Shown piece after piece: positions 38,091-47,548 of a DNA stretch of 64,000 bases (within the stretch, counting starts at the first letter, position 1; each line of letters starts with the position of its first letter). The notes beneath the pieces were generated by a model. That model ran no database searches. It was not told the origin of the DNA and saw nothing but the letters and a program-made list of their open reading frames with translations. The position numbers and the translations under genes were made by a program. Origin of the DNA: Bacillus wiedmannii (GTDB taxonomy: Bacteria > Bacillota > Bacilli > Bacillales > Bacillaceae_G); assembly GCF_001583695.1 (NCBI RefSeq), contig NZ_LOBC01000104.1:62001-126000 (forward strand). The letters run 5' to 3'.

Positions 38091-38225
38091 CTATTTTTGT
38101 AGAACCAATTGCTTCTCTTGCTGTTCTTTGCGCGTTTCAGTCTTAGGTTCCGTGCTTTCTTGGACACTACGATGTGCCACACGTTTCAAACAAATATGCT
38201 TCCACTTTCTTTCGTAACGTTTCAT
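38091..38225 (-). CDS. Possible small basic protein, 44 residues
   Basis: An ATG preceded by GGGGGACA opens a frame for MKRYERKWKHICLKRVAHRS then a Glu/Lys-rich tail ending QLVLQK. It lies in an otherwise empty 613-base gap, downstream of the betaine transporter and after that gene's terminator, so it would need its own promoter. No family is recognised, and the ribosome site is only moderate. The rest of the gap holds a dispersed repeat (38361-38398) and hairpins. Confidence 0.4.
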   Translation of the reverse strand: MKRYERKWKHICLKRVAHRSVQESTEPKTETRKEQQEKQLVLQK

Positions 38226-38360
38226 TATTCTAGATGTCCCCCTTGAATGCGCTTTAAAACTATTTGAAATCGCTTACAGGAAATAATATAGCACATATAA
38301 ATAAACGTGACAACACATTTCCGACAATTTTTTGTCAAAAATACAAATAGAATCCGCAAG

Positions 38361-38398
38361 ATATCGAACATTGTCGAAATGTATCGATTTATCTTCGT
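38361..38398 (+). repeat. Dispersed ATATCGAYTTAYCGA repeat, copy E
   Basis: Diverged copy: ATATCGAACATTGTCGAAATG followed by TATCGATTTATCTTCG. Confidence 0.4.
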
Positions 38399-38467
38399 AT
38401 AAAAGGCATACTACTTACATAGTAAAGTATTTTATTTCCCTGACTTGCAGTTAAAATTCCTTCTATA

Positions 38468-38495
38468 TAAAAAAGAGCTGATACATAATCAGCTC
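38468..38495 (-). terminator. Terminator of the betaine transporter
   Basis: The minus strand GAGCTGAT-TATGT-ATCAGCTC is followed by TTTTTTAT. Confidence 0.85.
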
Positions 38496-38510
38496 CTTTT
38501 CCTTCTATTA

Positions 38511-40025
38511 TTAATGACGCTTCATACGTCCTTCTTTTTGTAACTCTTTAAATAATGCTGCCATCATAAAGAAAATAACGAAGACGAATGGGAATGCTGC
38601 TATGATAGCTGCCGTTTGTAAGGCTTCTAATCCACCTACATATAATAAGATAGAAGCTAGTGCGGCTAAAACGATACCCCAAACCATTTTAATGCGGTTC
38701 GGCGGATTTAAACTACCATGTGTTGTTAACATCCCTAAAACAAATGTCGCAGAATCTGCAGATGTAATAAAGAATGTAGAAATCAGAAGAATTGCTAGCA
38801 CAGATAAAGCTGATCCAAAGCTTCCCATCTGATCAAACATAGCGAACAATCCTACTTCAGTCCCCATCTCTTTAATTTTTTCAAAGATATGTGCATCGCC
38901 GAACAGCTCCATATGAATACCCGTCCCGCCGAAAACAGAGAACCAAAGCGCACCGATTACAGTCGGTACGAGTAACACACCGATAACGAACTCACGAATC
39001 GTACGTCCTCGTGAAACACGGGCAATAAACGTACCTACAAATGGTGACCATGCAATCCACCATGCCCAATAGAAGATAGTCCACGACTGAATCCATTGGT
39101 TTCCACCTTCATCTAATGGACTTAAGCGGAAGCTCATGCTTGGCAATTCCTGAATATAAGAACCGATTGTTGAAGTGAAGTAATTCATAATAAAGTTTGT
39201 TGGACCTGCAAATAATACAATAATCATAAGTGCAAACGCCAAAATAATATTCGCATTACTTAAATATTTAATTCCTTTATCAAGACCTGTTTGCGCAGAT
39301 AACATAAATAACACGGTTACGATTGCAATAATAACTAACTGTGTCGGCAATGAATTCGGGATAGATGTTAAATAACTAACACCACCAGCAATTTGTTTCG
39401 CACCAAGACCTAATGATGTTGCGACACCAAACACAGTTGCAAAAACAGCTAACACATCAAATGAATGAGCAATACGTCCATGTTCCCCGTCTTTGAATAA
39501 CGGACCTACTGTCGCACTAATTGTACTTGCTTTTCCTTTTCTAAAAGTAAAGTAAGCAATACACAGCGCTACAAATGCATATAGTCCCCACGGATGTAAT
39601 CCCCAATGGAAAAATGAAAAACGTAATGCAAGACGCGCACTTTCCTCAGTTGCACCTTCTCCAAACGGAGGTGCGTACAAATGGTTTAATGGTTCAGCAA
39701 CGCCCCAGAAAACTAAACCGATACCCATACCAGCGCTAAATAGCATAGCAAACCATGTCATATAACTATAATCAGGTTCATCATCATCTTTACCTAAACG
39801 AATAGAACCGTATTTCGAAACAATTAAAAAGATAGACACACCTAAAATAATAGAAACAGAAATAATATAGAACCATCCAAACTTACTAACTAGTGCAGTT
39901 TGAATTGCGGTTGTTACATTTCCTAAGCTACCTTTTCCCATAATAGATTCGGGAATAATCCCCCAAATTGTAAATGCAATACATAATGTTAATGACACGA
40001 TGAATGTTTTTGTCAGTTTCCTCAT
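38511..40025 (-). CDS. opuD: BCCT family glycine betaine transporter
   Basis: 504 residues and 12 membrane segments. The family motif WTIFYWAWWIAWSPFVGTFIARVSRGRTIREFV is complete, as are GMGIGLVFWGVAEP (betaine-site region) and the HWGLHPWGLYA helix. It imports glycine betaine (or choline/carnitine) with sodium or protons as an osmoprotectant, as B. subtilis OpuD does. The start is placed at the ATG at 40025 because AAGGGGGA lies just before it; the frame is open a further 39 bases up without such a site. It is a single-gene unit. Confidence 0.9.
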   Translation of the reverse strand: MRKLTKTFIVSLTLCIAFTIWGIIPESIMGKGSLGNVTTAIQTALVSKFGWFYIISVSIILGVSIFLIVSKYGSIRLGKDDDEPDYSYMTWFAMLFSAGMGIGLVFWGVAEPLNHLYAPPFGEGATEESARLALRFSFFHWGLHPWGLYAFVALCIAYFTFRKGKASTISATVGPLFKDGEHGRIAHSFDVLAVFATVFGVATSLGLGAKQIAGGVSYLTSIPNSLPTQLVIIAIVTVLFMLSAQTGLDKGIKYLSNANIILAFALMIIVLFAGPTNFIMNYFTSTIGSYIQELPSMSFRLSPLDEGGNQWIQSWTIFYWAWWIAWSPFVGTFIARVSRGRTIREFVIGVLLVPTVIGALWFSVFGGTGIHMELFGDAHIFEKIKEMGTEVGLFAMFDQMGSFGSALSVLAILLISTFFITSADSATFVLGMLTTHGSLNPPNRIKMVWGIVLAALASILLYVGGLEALQTAAIIAAFPFVFVIFFMMAALFKELQKEGRMKRH

Positions 40026-40453
40026 CAAATCCCCCTTCGTAGGTTTCACTTTTGTAAATAACATAAATTCCGATATGTAAAATCGGATAGAAAACTATAA
40101 TTTTACGGTGATTTTCTTACTTTCACCTTCACCAACTAGAATTCTTATGGACAGCCTTACCTTCCGTATAATCTTTTTACTCTGCAAGAGCTATAAGATC
40201 GAAATACTGCTGTCAAATTGTGCGAGAAAAATGCGGATGGGGAATGTGTTTTCCCAAAAAAGGATGTGTTACAGATGTAAAAAAGGGCATTTTTCTTCCT
40301 TGCAACCCTTTCTGTTTGTAACAATTATGCGGTTTTTTTGCTAGTATATAGCACGTGTTTATAGTTTCACAAACGAAATGTTTATGTTTATATAACTATA
40401 TTACCCATAAAACGGTAAAATACTCAAGGAATGTAACCGTTTAGTAAACATTA

Positions 40454-40470
40454 TGTAATACTCCTGTAAT
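40454..40470 (+). promoter_or_regulatory. WalR (YycF) box upstream of the SH3b-3D gene
   Basis: TGTAATACTCCTGTAAT is a perfect TGTWAH-N5-TGTWAH direct repeat, the binding site of the essential cell-wall response regulator WalR. It lies 220 bases before the gene for a wall-binding 3D-domain protein. The remaining 40026-40690 region is AT-rich and otherwise featureless to me. Confidence 0.65.
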
Positions 40471-40690
40471 ATTTTTATTTACGCCGAAAACAATATGTTG
40501 TATTAAATATTTTGAATATAAGTAGAAACCTACTAATCATATAGAATGAAAAACGCTTTCTTATATTTTTTGCTATATTACAGGATGTTAACGACTGATT
40601 ACGAATGGTTTGTAATTGTGTGTTTTCCTCAAATCCGAAAAAATCTGTTGCTATAATGAGGACACGAAAACAAACGCAATGGAGGCTATC

Positions 40691-41569
40691 ATGAAAAAAT
40701 TAATTGGAATAGCAACAGCAGCAGTTTTTGGTCTTGGGATTTTCACATCATCTGCTAATGCAGAAACTGTTGTAACAACAGACGTACTAAATGTACGCGA
40801 AAACCCTACTACGGAATCAAAAGTTGTCGGTAAATTACTAAACGGGAATAAAATAGATGTTCAAAATACAGAGAACGGATGGTCAAAAATCACTTTAGAT
40901 GGTAAAGACGCATTCGTAAGTACAGAGTTTACAAAAAGCATCTACTACGTAACAGCTAACGTATTAAACGTACGTGCTGAAGCGAACACAAACTCAGAAA
41001 TTCTTGGAACGTTGAAGAAAGACGATATGATCGAAACAACGAACCAAGTACAAAATGAGTGGTTACAATTTGAATATAACGGGAAAACAGCTTATGTTCA
41101 CGTTCCTTTCTTAACAGGTACAGCACCTGTTATCGAGAAACAAGAACAACCTGCTCCTGCTAAAACTGTAGCACCAGCTAAAGCGCAAGCACCTGCAGCA
41201 CAAGCAAAACCAGCTGCTAAGCCTGCTGTGAAAGCTGCTGAGACTAGCGAACCTTCTAATGGTCGTGAGTTAACAGTTGTAGCTACAGCATATACAGCTC
41301 ACCCAAGCGAAAACGGTGGCACATACGGTGGCCGTGTATTAACTGCAATGGGTCATGACTTAACAGCGAACCCAAACATGAAAATGATCGCTGTTGACCC
41401 GAAAGTAATTCCATTAGGATCTAAAGTATGGGTTGAAGGTTACGGAGAAGCTATCGCTGGAGATACTGGCGGTGCAATTAAAGGTAACCGTATCGACATT
41501 CTACTTGGATCAGATAGCGCTGCTCAAAAATGGGGACGCAAAACTGTTAAAGTGAAAATTTTAAAATAA
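40691..41569 (+). CDS. SH3b-3D domain cell-wall protein (Ent type)
   Basis: 292 residues. Signal peptide MKKLIGIATAAVFGLGIFTS cleaved about after ANA. Two SH3b repeats (about 25-85 and 88-145), an Ala/Pro/Lys-rich linker (QAPAAQAKPAAKPAVKAAE), then a C-terminal 3D domain (about 195-292) with TAYTAHPSENGG, VDPKVIPLGSKVWVEGYG and AGDTGGAIKGNRIDI, where the three Asp residues are. The fold is that of MltA-like lytic transglycosylases or YocH. B. cereus relatives are called enterotoxin A/B/C although they are wall proteins. The start follows GGAGG at the ATG at 40691; the upstream frame has no signal. A WalR box is upstream. Confidence 0.9.
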   Translation: MKKLIGIATAAVFGLGIFTSSANAETVVTTDVLNVRENPTTESKVVGKLLNGNKIDVQNTENGWSKITLDGKDAFVSTEFTKSIYYVTANVLNVRAEANTNSEILGTLKKDDMIETTNQVQNEWLQFEYNGKTAYVHVPFLTGTAPVIEKQEQPAPAKTVAPAKAQAPAAQAKPAAKPAVKAAETSEPSNGRELTVVATAYTAHPSENGGTYGGRVLTAMGHDLTANPNMKMIAVDPKVIPLGSKVWVEGYGEAIAGDTGGAIKGNRIDILLGSDSAAQKWGRKTVKVKILK

Positions 41570-41581
41570 CCAATGACTGCT

Positions 41582-41616
41582 AAAGCCGGTTCTCTTTGTT
41601 GAGAGCTGGCTTTTAT
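41582..41616 (+). terminator. Intrinsic terminator
   Basis: AAAGCCGGTTCTC and GAGAGCTGGCTTT pair around TTTGTT, then TTATTTTTTT. Confidence 0.85.
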
Positions 41617-41648
41617 TTTTTTATAATAACTATAAGGAGGTTATGTTC

Positions 41649-41951
41649 ATGAATGTACAAGCAAAAGTAGACTGGATCGGTACACCAAAACCGTATATAT
41701 ATAAAGATGAAGTAACATACGACGCTACTTCCATTGACTTTTCACTCGCTGGCGATGACAATCGATATAAATTAATTGTGCTCAGCTTTGAAGAAAATAC
41801 ACATTACAAAATTGTCCAATATGGAATCAAACCCGGCTCACAAAAGCCATTTCCTATCGATATTCCATTCGAACAAAACATGTTACCAATTATAGAACAA
41901 ATATTACATGATCCATATGTGCAAGCGATATTAAAGGAAACGCGCTCATAA
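41649..41951 (+). CDS. Uncharacterised protein, 100 residues
   Basis: A small soluble protein, predicted mixed alpha/beta, starting MNVQAKVDWIGTPKPYIYKD and containing HYKIVQYGIKPGSQKPFPIDI. I do not recognise a family. The start is placed at the second ATG (41649), nine bases after AAGGAGG; the first ATG at 41643 is too close to it. It has its own terminator. Confidence 0.7.
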   Translation: MNVQAKVDWIGTPKPYIYKDEVTYDATSIDFSLAGDDNRYKLIVLSFEENTHYKIVQYGIKPGSQKPFPIDIPFEQNMLPIIEQILHDPYVQAILKETRS

Positions 41952-41956
41952 TTGTA

Positions 41957-42007
41957 AAAAAGGATATCACCTCGTCAGATTTTTTCGGCTAAGTGATATC
42001 CTTTTTA
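41957..42007. terminator. Intrinsic terminator
   Basis: AAAAAGGATATCAC and GTGATATCCTTTTT form a long stem closing a small inner loop. Confidence 0.85.
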
Positions 42008-42036
42008 TTTTCCCTTCGTAAACACGAGTAGAGAAA

Positions 42037-42080
42037 AATATATTAACGGTTCGACACAAAATATCGATTTACCGACAAAG
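42037..42080 (+). repeat. Dispersed ATATCGAYTTAYCGA repeat, copy D
   Basis: TATATTAACGGTTCGACACA then AAATATCGATTTACCGACAAAG, in the same orientation as copy A. Confidence 0.55.
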
Positions 42081-42249
42081 ATTGACAAGAGAAGTAAACT
42101 ACAAAAAAGATGCCGTTCAAAAATATTGAAAAACACCTTTCCATCTCCATTCACAGTTGCAATATGATAATCCAAATTTCATTTTTTCTGTTTTGAGCAT
42201 TTTTTGTTTATAATGGTAAAGGAAAGAAATATGTGTACGGAGGAATATT

Positions 42250-43869
42250 ATGCTGCAACACTCAATTACGAAAGATGAAATTATGATGATTGCGAATGAG
42301 TTCGTTCAAGGACTAGATCCACAGCAAACAGCTGATCAGGAACATGTCGCTACAGCTCGGCACCTATATCGTAGTGGTGTTGTCTACAACGTTGACTTTG
42401 ATGGTTATACGCTATCAGGAACTGTAGATGCTGCAGGCAGCGTATATAGCGTCCATATCCCGATTCGTAACGTCGCTGAAAGCTATTGCGATTGCTTTGC
42501 ACCAACGCAATGTGAGCATATGCTCGCTGTTTTACTATCTGCAGCATCTAGTTTCGGGCAAGTAGGAGATGTATTAACTTTATTTAAAAATAATACGAAA
42601 CCTTCCCTTCCTCCTATTCGAACTGCAAGACAAGTATTGCAATCATCAGCGTTTGAAGAAACGGATTATAAAAGTTGGCAATCGTATTTTGACAACGAAT
42701 ATGAATCATTTAAAAAAGAACAAGCTCGGCTTACTTATAAACAAATGTATTTTCTTATGAGTATTTTTACAGACTTCTATACGAAACTCGAGCGGAAAGC
42801 TCCGCGTATCGTTGCGATACATGAGTTGTTCAGGCTACACGCAGCGCTTTATTGCTTTCAAAAATTATTAGAAGAAATTCAGGACTTCGAAGCAAATAAA
42901 ACGTATTCGTATCACCAGCCTGTTAACGTCGTTCGCTTATTTGTAGATAAAGTGGAATCCATCGTTCGGGACTTACAATCAGAAGCGATTCCTTCAGAGT
43001 CTGAAGCAATTTTGCAAGAAACAGCTCGTCTCGTTCACGAAGTATTCTTCTCCACCGATGCCTATACGCAAGAAAGATTTTTTATTTATCGTCACATATG
43101 GAGTGAACTCTTACACAATAAAGAGAAACTGCAAGAAGAAGAAAAGCGAATCGATACGAAAATCAATCCACTTTCCAAAGCATTAGCATCTTCTCACCTA
43201 CTCTTTTTAAATGACGAAGATCTATTAGCGATGGACTTACTAAAAAAACAGCCTGCTTCTGTTGTAAGTCTGTACTTCTATTGGTTAGAAGAGCTATTAA
43301 ATACAATGCAGTGGGATCGTGCGAAAAACTGGCTTTCCTTTACGTATAAACAAGTGAAGAAAACGATACATGAGCACGAAAATACGATTTTCATAAAAGA
43401 TATCGTTCGCTTATTTGTCATCATGTATGAAACGTATGCAACCCATACAAATGAACAAGCCGGACTCGAAATGATTTTGCAAGAGCTACTACCATATAGT
43501 TTCGCAAACTATGAGCAATACGTACTCGCGAAAAGGCAATATCGTACATGGGCCGAACTTCAGCTCTTACATGGGTTTGAAGCAATTGAACTTTTGAAAG
43601 AGCCGCTGAAAGATATTGAAAAGGAAGCACCAGAAGCAGCCCTTCCTCTTTATCACCTTGCTGCTACCGAGGCCATTGAAGAGCGAAACCGCAAATCATA
43701 TAGACGTGCAGTTCGTTACTTAAAGAAATTACGTACATTATATAAACGATTAAAGCGTACTGATGAATGGGATGCTTTCATTATTCACATCGCAAACTTA
43801 CATTCACGTCTGCGTGCACTACAAGAGGAATTACGGAAAGGAAAATTAATCGATGATCAATCAAACTGA
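42250..43869 (+). CDS. SWIM zinc-finger protein (YwqB-like)
   Basis: 539 residues. The SWIM motif is near the N terminus: YCDCFAPTQCEHMLAVLL (CxCx(n)CxH, about residues 77-95), a zinc-binding module for DNA or protein contacts. The rest is helical with TPR-like character (LLKKQPASVVSLYFYWLEELL). B. subtilis YwqB has the same layout and lies directly before the SNF2-type YwqA, as here. It overlaps the helicase gene by 17 bases, which implies coupled translation. Its biochemical role is unknown. Confidence 0.8.
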   Translation: MLQHSITKDEIMMIANEFVQGLDPQQTADQEHVATARHLYRSGVVYNVDFDGYTLSGTVDAAGSVYSVHIPIRNVAESYCDCFAPTQCEHMLAVLLSAASSFGQVGDVLTLFKNNTKPSLPPIRTARQVLQSSAFEETDYKSWQSYFDNEYESFKKEQARLTYKQMYFLMSIFTDFYTKLERKAPRIVAIHELFRLHAALYCFQKLLEEIQDFEANKTYSYHQPVNVVRLFVDKVESIVRDLQSEAIPSESEAILQETARLVHEVFFSTDAYTQERFFIYRHIWSELLHNKEKLQEEEKRIDTKINPLSKALASSHLLFLNDEDLLAMDLLKKQPASVVSLYFYWLEELLNTMQWDRAKNWLSFTYKQVKKTIHEHENTIFIKDIVRLFVIMYETYATHTNEQAGLEMILQELLPYSFANYEQYVLAKRQYRTWAELQLLHGFEAIELLKEPLKDIEKEAPEAALPLYHLAATEAIEERNRKSYRRAVRYLKKLRTLYKRLKRTDEWDAFIIHIANLHSRLRALQEELRKGKLIDDQSN

Positions 43870-46609
43870 AGTAACAATTAGGCTCCAGCACGTTAGTCAA
43901 GGTTGGTTCCTTTGGGGAGAAAATGACAGCGGTACTCCATTATCCGTAACAAGTTGGAAACGAAATGCATTTACGTGGCATTCCACTTCCTTCTACGGTA
44001 CGTTTCTAAAAGAAGCGACCTTTGAAGGAAAACAAGGTGTTATGCTAACAAACGCACAAGCATTTGAATACATCGCTAATAAGCCGATGAACTCCTTTGC
44101 CCATATTCAAATGAATGGCCCTATTACAGCACTTACGAAAGATGCGAACGAATTATGGGATGCCTTCACAAGCGGTAGCTTCGTACCTGATATGGAGCGT
44201 TGGCCCAAACAACCATCTTGGAAAGTGCAAAATACCCCAATCGAAGATGACACATTGGCATCTCTTTTCTCGGCCGCGGTAAATGAAAGCATATTACAAG
44301 ATAACCGTTCAAACGATGGATGGGAAGATGCCAAGAGACTTTATGAACATTACGACTTTACGAAAAGACAATTGGATGCAGCACTACATGAAGAAGATTG
44401 GCTTCGAAAAATTGGTTACATTGAAGATGACCTTCCCTTTACAATCGGACTACGGCTACAAGAGCCGCAAGAAGAATTTGAAATGTGGAAGCTTGAGACG
44501 ATTGTTACACCAAAGCGCGGGGCACATCGCATATATGTATATGAAAGTATCGATTCTTTGCCAAAACGATGGCACGATTATGAAGAACGTATTCTTGAAA
44601 CACAAGAAGGATTCAGTAAGCTCGTACCGTGGTTAAAAGAAGGCGATACATTCCGAAGTGAGCTTTTTGAAACAGAAGCGTGGAACTTCTTAACAGAAGC
44701 AAGTAACGAATTACTCGCTGCAGGTATTACGATTTTACTACCATCCTGGTGGCAAAATTTAAAAGCGACAAAACCAAAATTACGTGTGCAACTGAAGCAA
44801 AATGCTACGCAAACGCAATCTTTCTTCGGCATGAATACACTCGTTAACTTTGACTGGCGCATTTCAACGAACGGCATTGATTTATCCGAAAGCGAATTTT
44901 TCGAACTCGTTGAACAAAACAAACGGTTATTCAATATAAATGGTCAATGGATGAGACTGGATCCAGCCTTTATTGAAGAAGTACGAAAGCTTATGAACCG
45001 TGCCGATAAATATGGACTAGAAATGAAAGATGTCCTTCAGCAACATTTATCAAACACTGCTGAAACAGAAATTGTAGAAGAAGATAGTCCATTTACCGAT
45101 ATTGAAATCGAGCTAGATGGATATTATGAAGAGCTATTCCAAAAACTATTGCACATTGGAGATATTCCAAAAGTAGATGTCCCTTCTGCACTAAACGCAA
45201 CACTCCGTCCGTATCAACAACATGGCATTGAATGGTTATTATATTTAAGAACGCTTGGATTCGGAGCATTATTAGCTGACGACATGGGACTTGGAAAAAG
45301 CATTCAAACGATCACTTACTTACTATATATAAAAGAGAACAATCTCCAAACAGGCCCTGCTTTAATCGTGGCACCGACATCTGTTCTTGGAAATTGGCAA
45401 AAAGAATTTGAGCGTTTCGCACCAAATTTACGTGTTCAGTTACATTATGGAAGTAACCGAGCGAAAGGCGAATCATTTAAAGACTTCCTTCAATCAGCAG
45501 ATGTTGTATTAACATCTTATGCATTAGCTCAGCTTGATGAAGAAGAACTTAGTACGTTATGCTGGGATGCTGTTATTTTGGATGAAGCACAAAATATTAA
45601 AAACCCACATACGAAACAGTCGAAAGCAGTACGAAACTTGCCAGCAAATCACAAAATCGCTTTAACCGGTACACCGATGGAAAACCGACTTGCCGAGCTT
45701 TGGTCTATTTTTGACTTCATTAATCATGGATATCTCGGCAGCTTAGGACAATTCCAGCGCCGCTTCGTCTCACCAATTGAAAAGGACCGTGACGAAGGAA
45801 AAATCCAACAAGTTCAACGTTTTATCTCGCCATTTTTACTGCGTCGTACGAAGAAAGATCAAACCGTCGCATTAAACTTGCCTGATAAACAAGAACAGAA
45901 AGCGTACTGTCCACTTACTGGTGAACAAGCTTCCTTATATGAACAACTTGTTCAAGATACATTGCAAAATGTAGAAGGATTAAGCGGGATTGAAAGACGC
46001 GGATTTATATTACTCATGCTGAACAAACTTAAACAAATTTGTAACCATCCTGCTCTTTATTTAAAAGAAACAGAACCAAAAGACATCATCGAACGTTCCA
46101 TGAAAACGAGCACGCTAATGGAACTAATTGAAAATATAAAAGATCAAAATGAAAGTTGTTTAATCTTCACACAATACATCCGTATGGGGAACATGCTAAA
46201 AAATGTGTTAGAAGAACATTTCGGTCAGCGCGTCCTCTTCTTAAACGGTAGTGTACCGAAGAAGGAACGTGACAAAATGATCGAGCAGTTCCAAAACGGA
46301 ACGTATGACATTTTCATCTTATCGTTAAAAGCAGGTGGAACTGGCTTAAACTTAACCGCTGCCAACCATGTCATTCACTACGACCGTTGGTGGAATCCAG
46401 CTGTAGAAAACCAAGCAACAGACCGCGCATATCGTATTGGTCAAAAACGCTTCGTTCACGTTCATAAACTTATTACAACGGGGACACTCGAAGAGAAAAT
46501 TGATGAAATGTTAGAAAGAAAACAATCCTTAAACAATGCCGTCATTACAACCGATAGTTGGATGACCGAACTATCTACAGATGAACTAAAAGAATTACTT
46601 GGTGTATAA
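43853..46609 (+). CDS. SNF2-family helicase (YwqA/RapA-like)
   Basis: 918 residues. The N-terminal half contains the SNF2 N-terminal bacterial domain; the C-terminal half (from about 450) has all superfamily 2 motifs: DDMGLGKS (Walker A), DEAQNIKNP (motif II), ALTGTPMENRL (III), SLKAGGTGLNLTAANHVIHY and QATDRAYRIGQ (V, VI). It is a double-stranded DNA translocase, probably displacing proteins from DNA. It forms an overlapping pair with the SWIM gene, comparable with eukaryotic-type SWIM/SNF2 teams, and ends in a terminator shared with VanZ. Confidence 0.92.
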   Translation: MINQTEVTIRLQHVSQGWFLWGENDSGTPLSVTSWKRNAFTWHSTSFYGTFLKEATFEGKQGVMLTNAQAFEYIANKPMNSFAHIQMNGPITALTKDANELWDAFTSGSFVPDMERWPKQPSWKVQNTPIEDDTLASLFSAAVNESILQDNRSNDGWEDAKRLYEHYDFTKRQLDAALHEEDWLRKIGYIEDDLPFTIGLRLQEPQEEFEMWKLETIVTPKRGAHRIYVYESIDSLPKRWHDYEERILETQEGFSKLVPWLKEGDTFRSELFETEAWNFLTEASNELLAAGITILLPSWWQNLKATKPKLRVQLKQNATQTQSFFGMNTLVNFDWRISTNGIDLSESEFFELVEQNKRLFNINGQWMRLDPAFIEEVRKLMNRADKYGLEMKDVLQQHLSNTAETEIVEEDSPFTDIEIELDGYYEELFQKLLHIGDIPKVDVPSALNATLRPYQQHGIEWLLYLRTLGFGALLADDMGLGKSIQTITYLLYIKENNLQTGPALIVAPTSVLGNWQKEFERFAPNLRVQLHYGSNRAKGESFKDFLQSADVVLTSYALAQLDEEELSTLCWDAVILDEAQNIKNPHTKQSKAVRNLPANHKIALTGTPMENRLAELWSIFDFINHGYLGSLGQFQRRFVSPIEKDRDEGKIQQVQRFISPFLLRRTKKDQTVALNLPDKQEQKAYCPLTGEQASLYEQLVQDTLQNVEGLSGIERRGFILLMLNKLKQICNHPALYLKETEPKDIIERSMKTSTLMELIENIKDQNESCLIFTQYIRMGNMLKNVLEEHFGQRVLFLNGSVPKKERDKMIEQFQNGTYDIFILSLKAGGTGLNLTAANHVIHYDRWWNPAVENQATDRAYRIGQKRFVHVHKLITTGTLEEKIDEMLERKQSLNNAVITTDSWMTELSTDELKELLGV

Positions 46610-46611
46610 AC

Positions 46612-46645
46612 AAAAGGAGCTAATCTCAAAAGATTAGCTCCTTTT
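46612..46645. terminator. Bidirectional intrinsic terminator
   Basis: Perfect 15-bp AAAAGGAGCTAATCT stem around CAAA. It runs into the VanZ C terminus, so the 3' end of vanZ is part of the hairpin. Confidence 0.9.
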
Positions 46646-47119
46646 TCTACTCCAAAACCAATTGCTTATTATAATTCCTGTTAATCCGCCGCACGTATCC
46701 AGTAATGAATCTTGCCACATCGGTGTACGATCTCCCGTAGTCCATTGATGAATTTCATCAAATGTTGCATATCCCGCAACGAATAGAAGAGCGTATAGGA
46801 AGCACCTTTTTCTCGAATAACCCGATAGATGAAAAGCATAATACGTCAATGAACCGAGCATAAAGAACACCATAAAATGAGCACCTTTACGAAGGAAAAA
46901 CTCAATAAATCCGCCTACACCTTTATTTGCAATGCTAACAGGTGTACCACCACCATAATCGATAGATACCCACGAAAAATGCTCTTCCACAAACTCAACA
47001 TTTACATATTGTTCAATATCCGAACGCATATCCTGCTTTTTATATGGTTGTGCCGAGGAATAGAAAATCAACCCCATCCATAGTAAAACAGGAATCCAAA
47101 ATAACCATTTACGATTCAT
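46634..47119 (-). CDS. VanZ family membrane protein
   Basis: 161 residues with four membrane segments and the VanZ signature FLRKGAHFMVFFMLGSLTYYAF and YATFDEIHQ. VanZ of Enterococcus gives low-level teicoplanin resistance; most homologues have unknown function. The gene stands alone here without vanHAX-type genes, so resistance should not be inferred. Its start is followed by KWLFWIPVLLWMGLIFYSSAQ. Confidence 0.8.
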   Translation of the reverse strand: MNRKWLFWIPVLLWMGLIFYSSAQPYKKQDMRSDIEQYVNVEFVEEHFSWVSIDYGGGTPVSIANKGVGGFIEFFLRKGAHFMVFFMLGSLTYYAFHLSGYSRKRCFLYALLFVAGYATFDEIHQWTTGDRTPMWQDSLLDTCGGLTGIIISNWFWSRKRS

Positions 47120-47229
47120 TCTTCCGAAACCCCTCTCTTAGTCTTTTAAGCGTACCAAAAAAAAGAATAAATTTCACGCCAAAACATGACATTCACGCCC
47201 TATTTATAAAGTGAAAGGGGGTGATAAAC

Positions 47230-47454
47230 ATGGCAGTCGAAACAATCGTAACGGACTTAACTTTACGTCTTGTCTTAAACAGTGGATTAGATAAGAACGG
47301 AAAAACAGCTTTTAAGCAAAAACAATTTAAGCGTGTTAAAACAAACGCAAACTTAGAGCAAGTACAAAACGTAGCACGTGCTCTTGCTTCTTTACAAGCA
47401 TCACCGCTTCACGCTATACAACTTGTTAGCACATCAGATCTTTCTACCCTATAA
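47230..47454 (+). CDS. DUF1659 small protein
   Basis: 74 residues; family signatures LRLVLNSGLDKNGK and KTNANLEQVQNVARALASL. Function unknown. The start at 47230 follows AAAGGGGGTGA; the frame also begins with a GTG nine bases earlier that has no room for a ribosome site. In Bacillus, DUF1659 and DUF2922 proteins are typically encoded side by side as here. Confidence 0.8.
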   Translation: MAVETIVTDLTLRLVLNSGLDKNGKTAFKQKQFKRVKTNANLEQVQNVARALASLQASPLHAIQLVSTSDLSTL

Positions 47455-47460
47455 GGTGGA

Positions 47461-47493
47461 ACTTTAATCAGTGGCGGGCATCCCCCGCTGATT
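47461..47493. repeat. Palindromic repeat (ATCAGTGG family), copy 3
   Basis: Begins ACTTTAATCAGTGG like copy 2, then CGGG-CATC-CCCCCGCTGATT. The stem is imperfect. It separates the DUF1659 and DUF2922 genes. Confidence 0.55.
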
Positions 47494-47548
47494 ACACCGA
47501 TCGCCCTACCCGCATATAACACGATAAATAAAAAGGAGGAAATAACGT

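Noticed and set aside
40546-40562. cre site upstream of the SH3b-3D gene
   Set aside because: TGAAAAACGCTTTCTT has the arms displaced by one base and too many consensus mismatches.
40691-41569. Enterotoxin
   Set aside because: Domain content (SH3b plus 3D) indicates a wall-binding enzyme; the toxin name is historical.
46634-47119. Glycopeptide resistance from the VanZ gene
   Set aside because: VanZ homologues are common in Bacillus, and no van genes accompany it; only the family can be supported.
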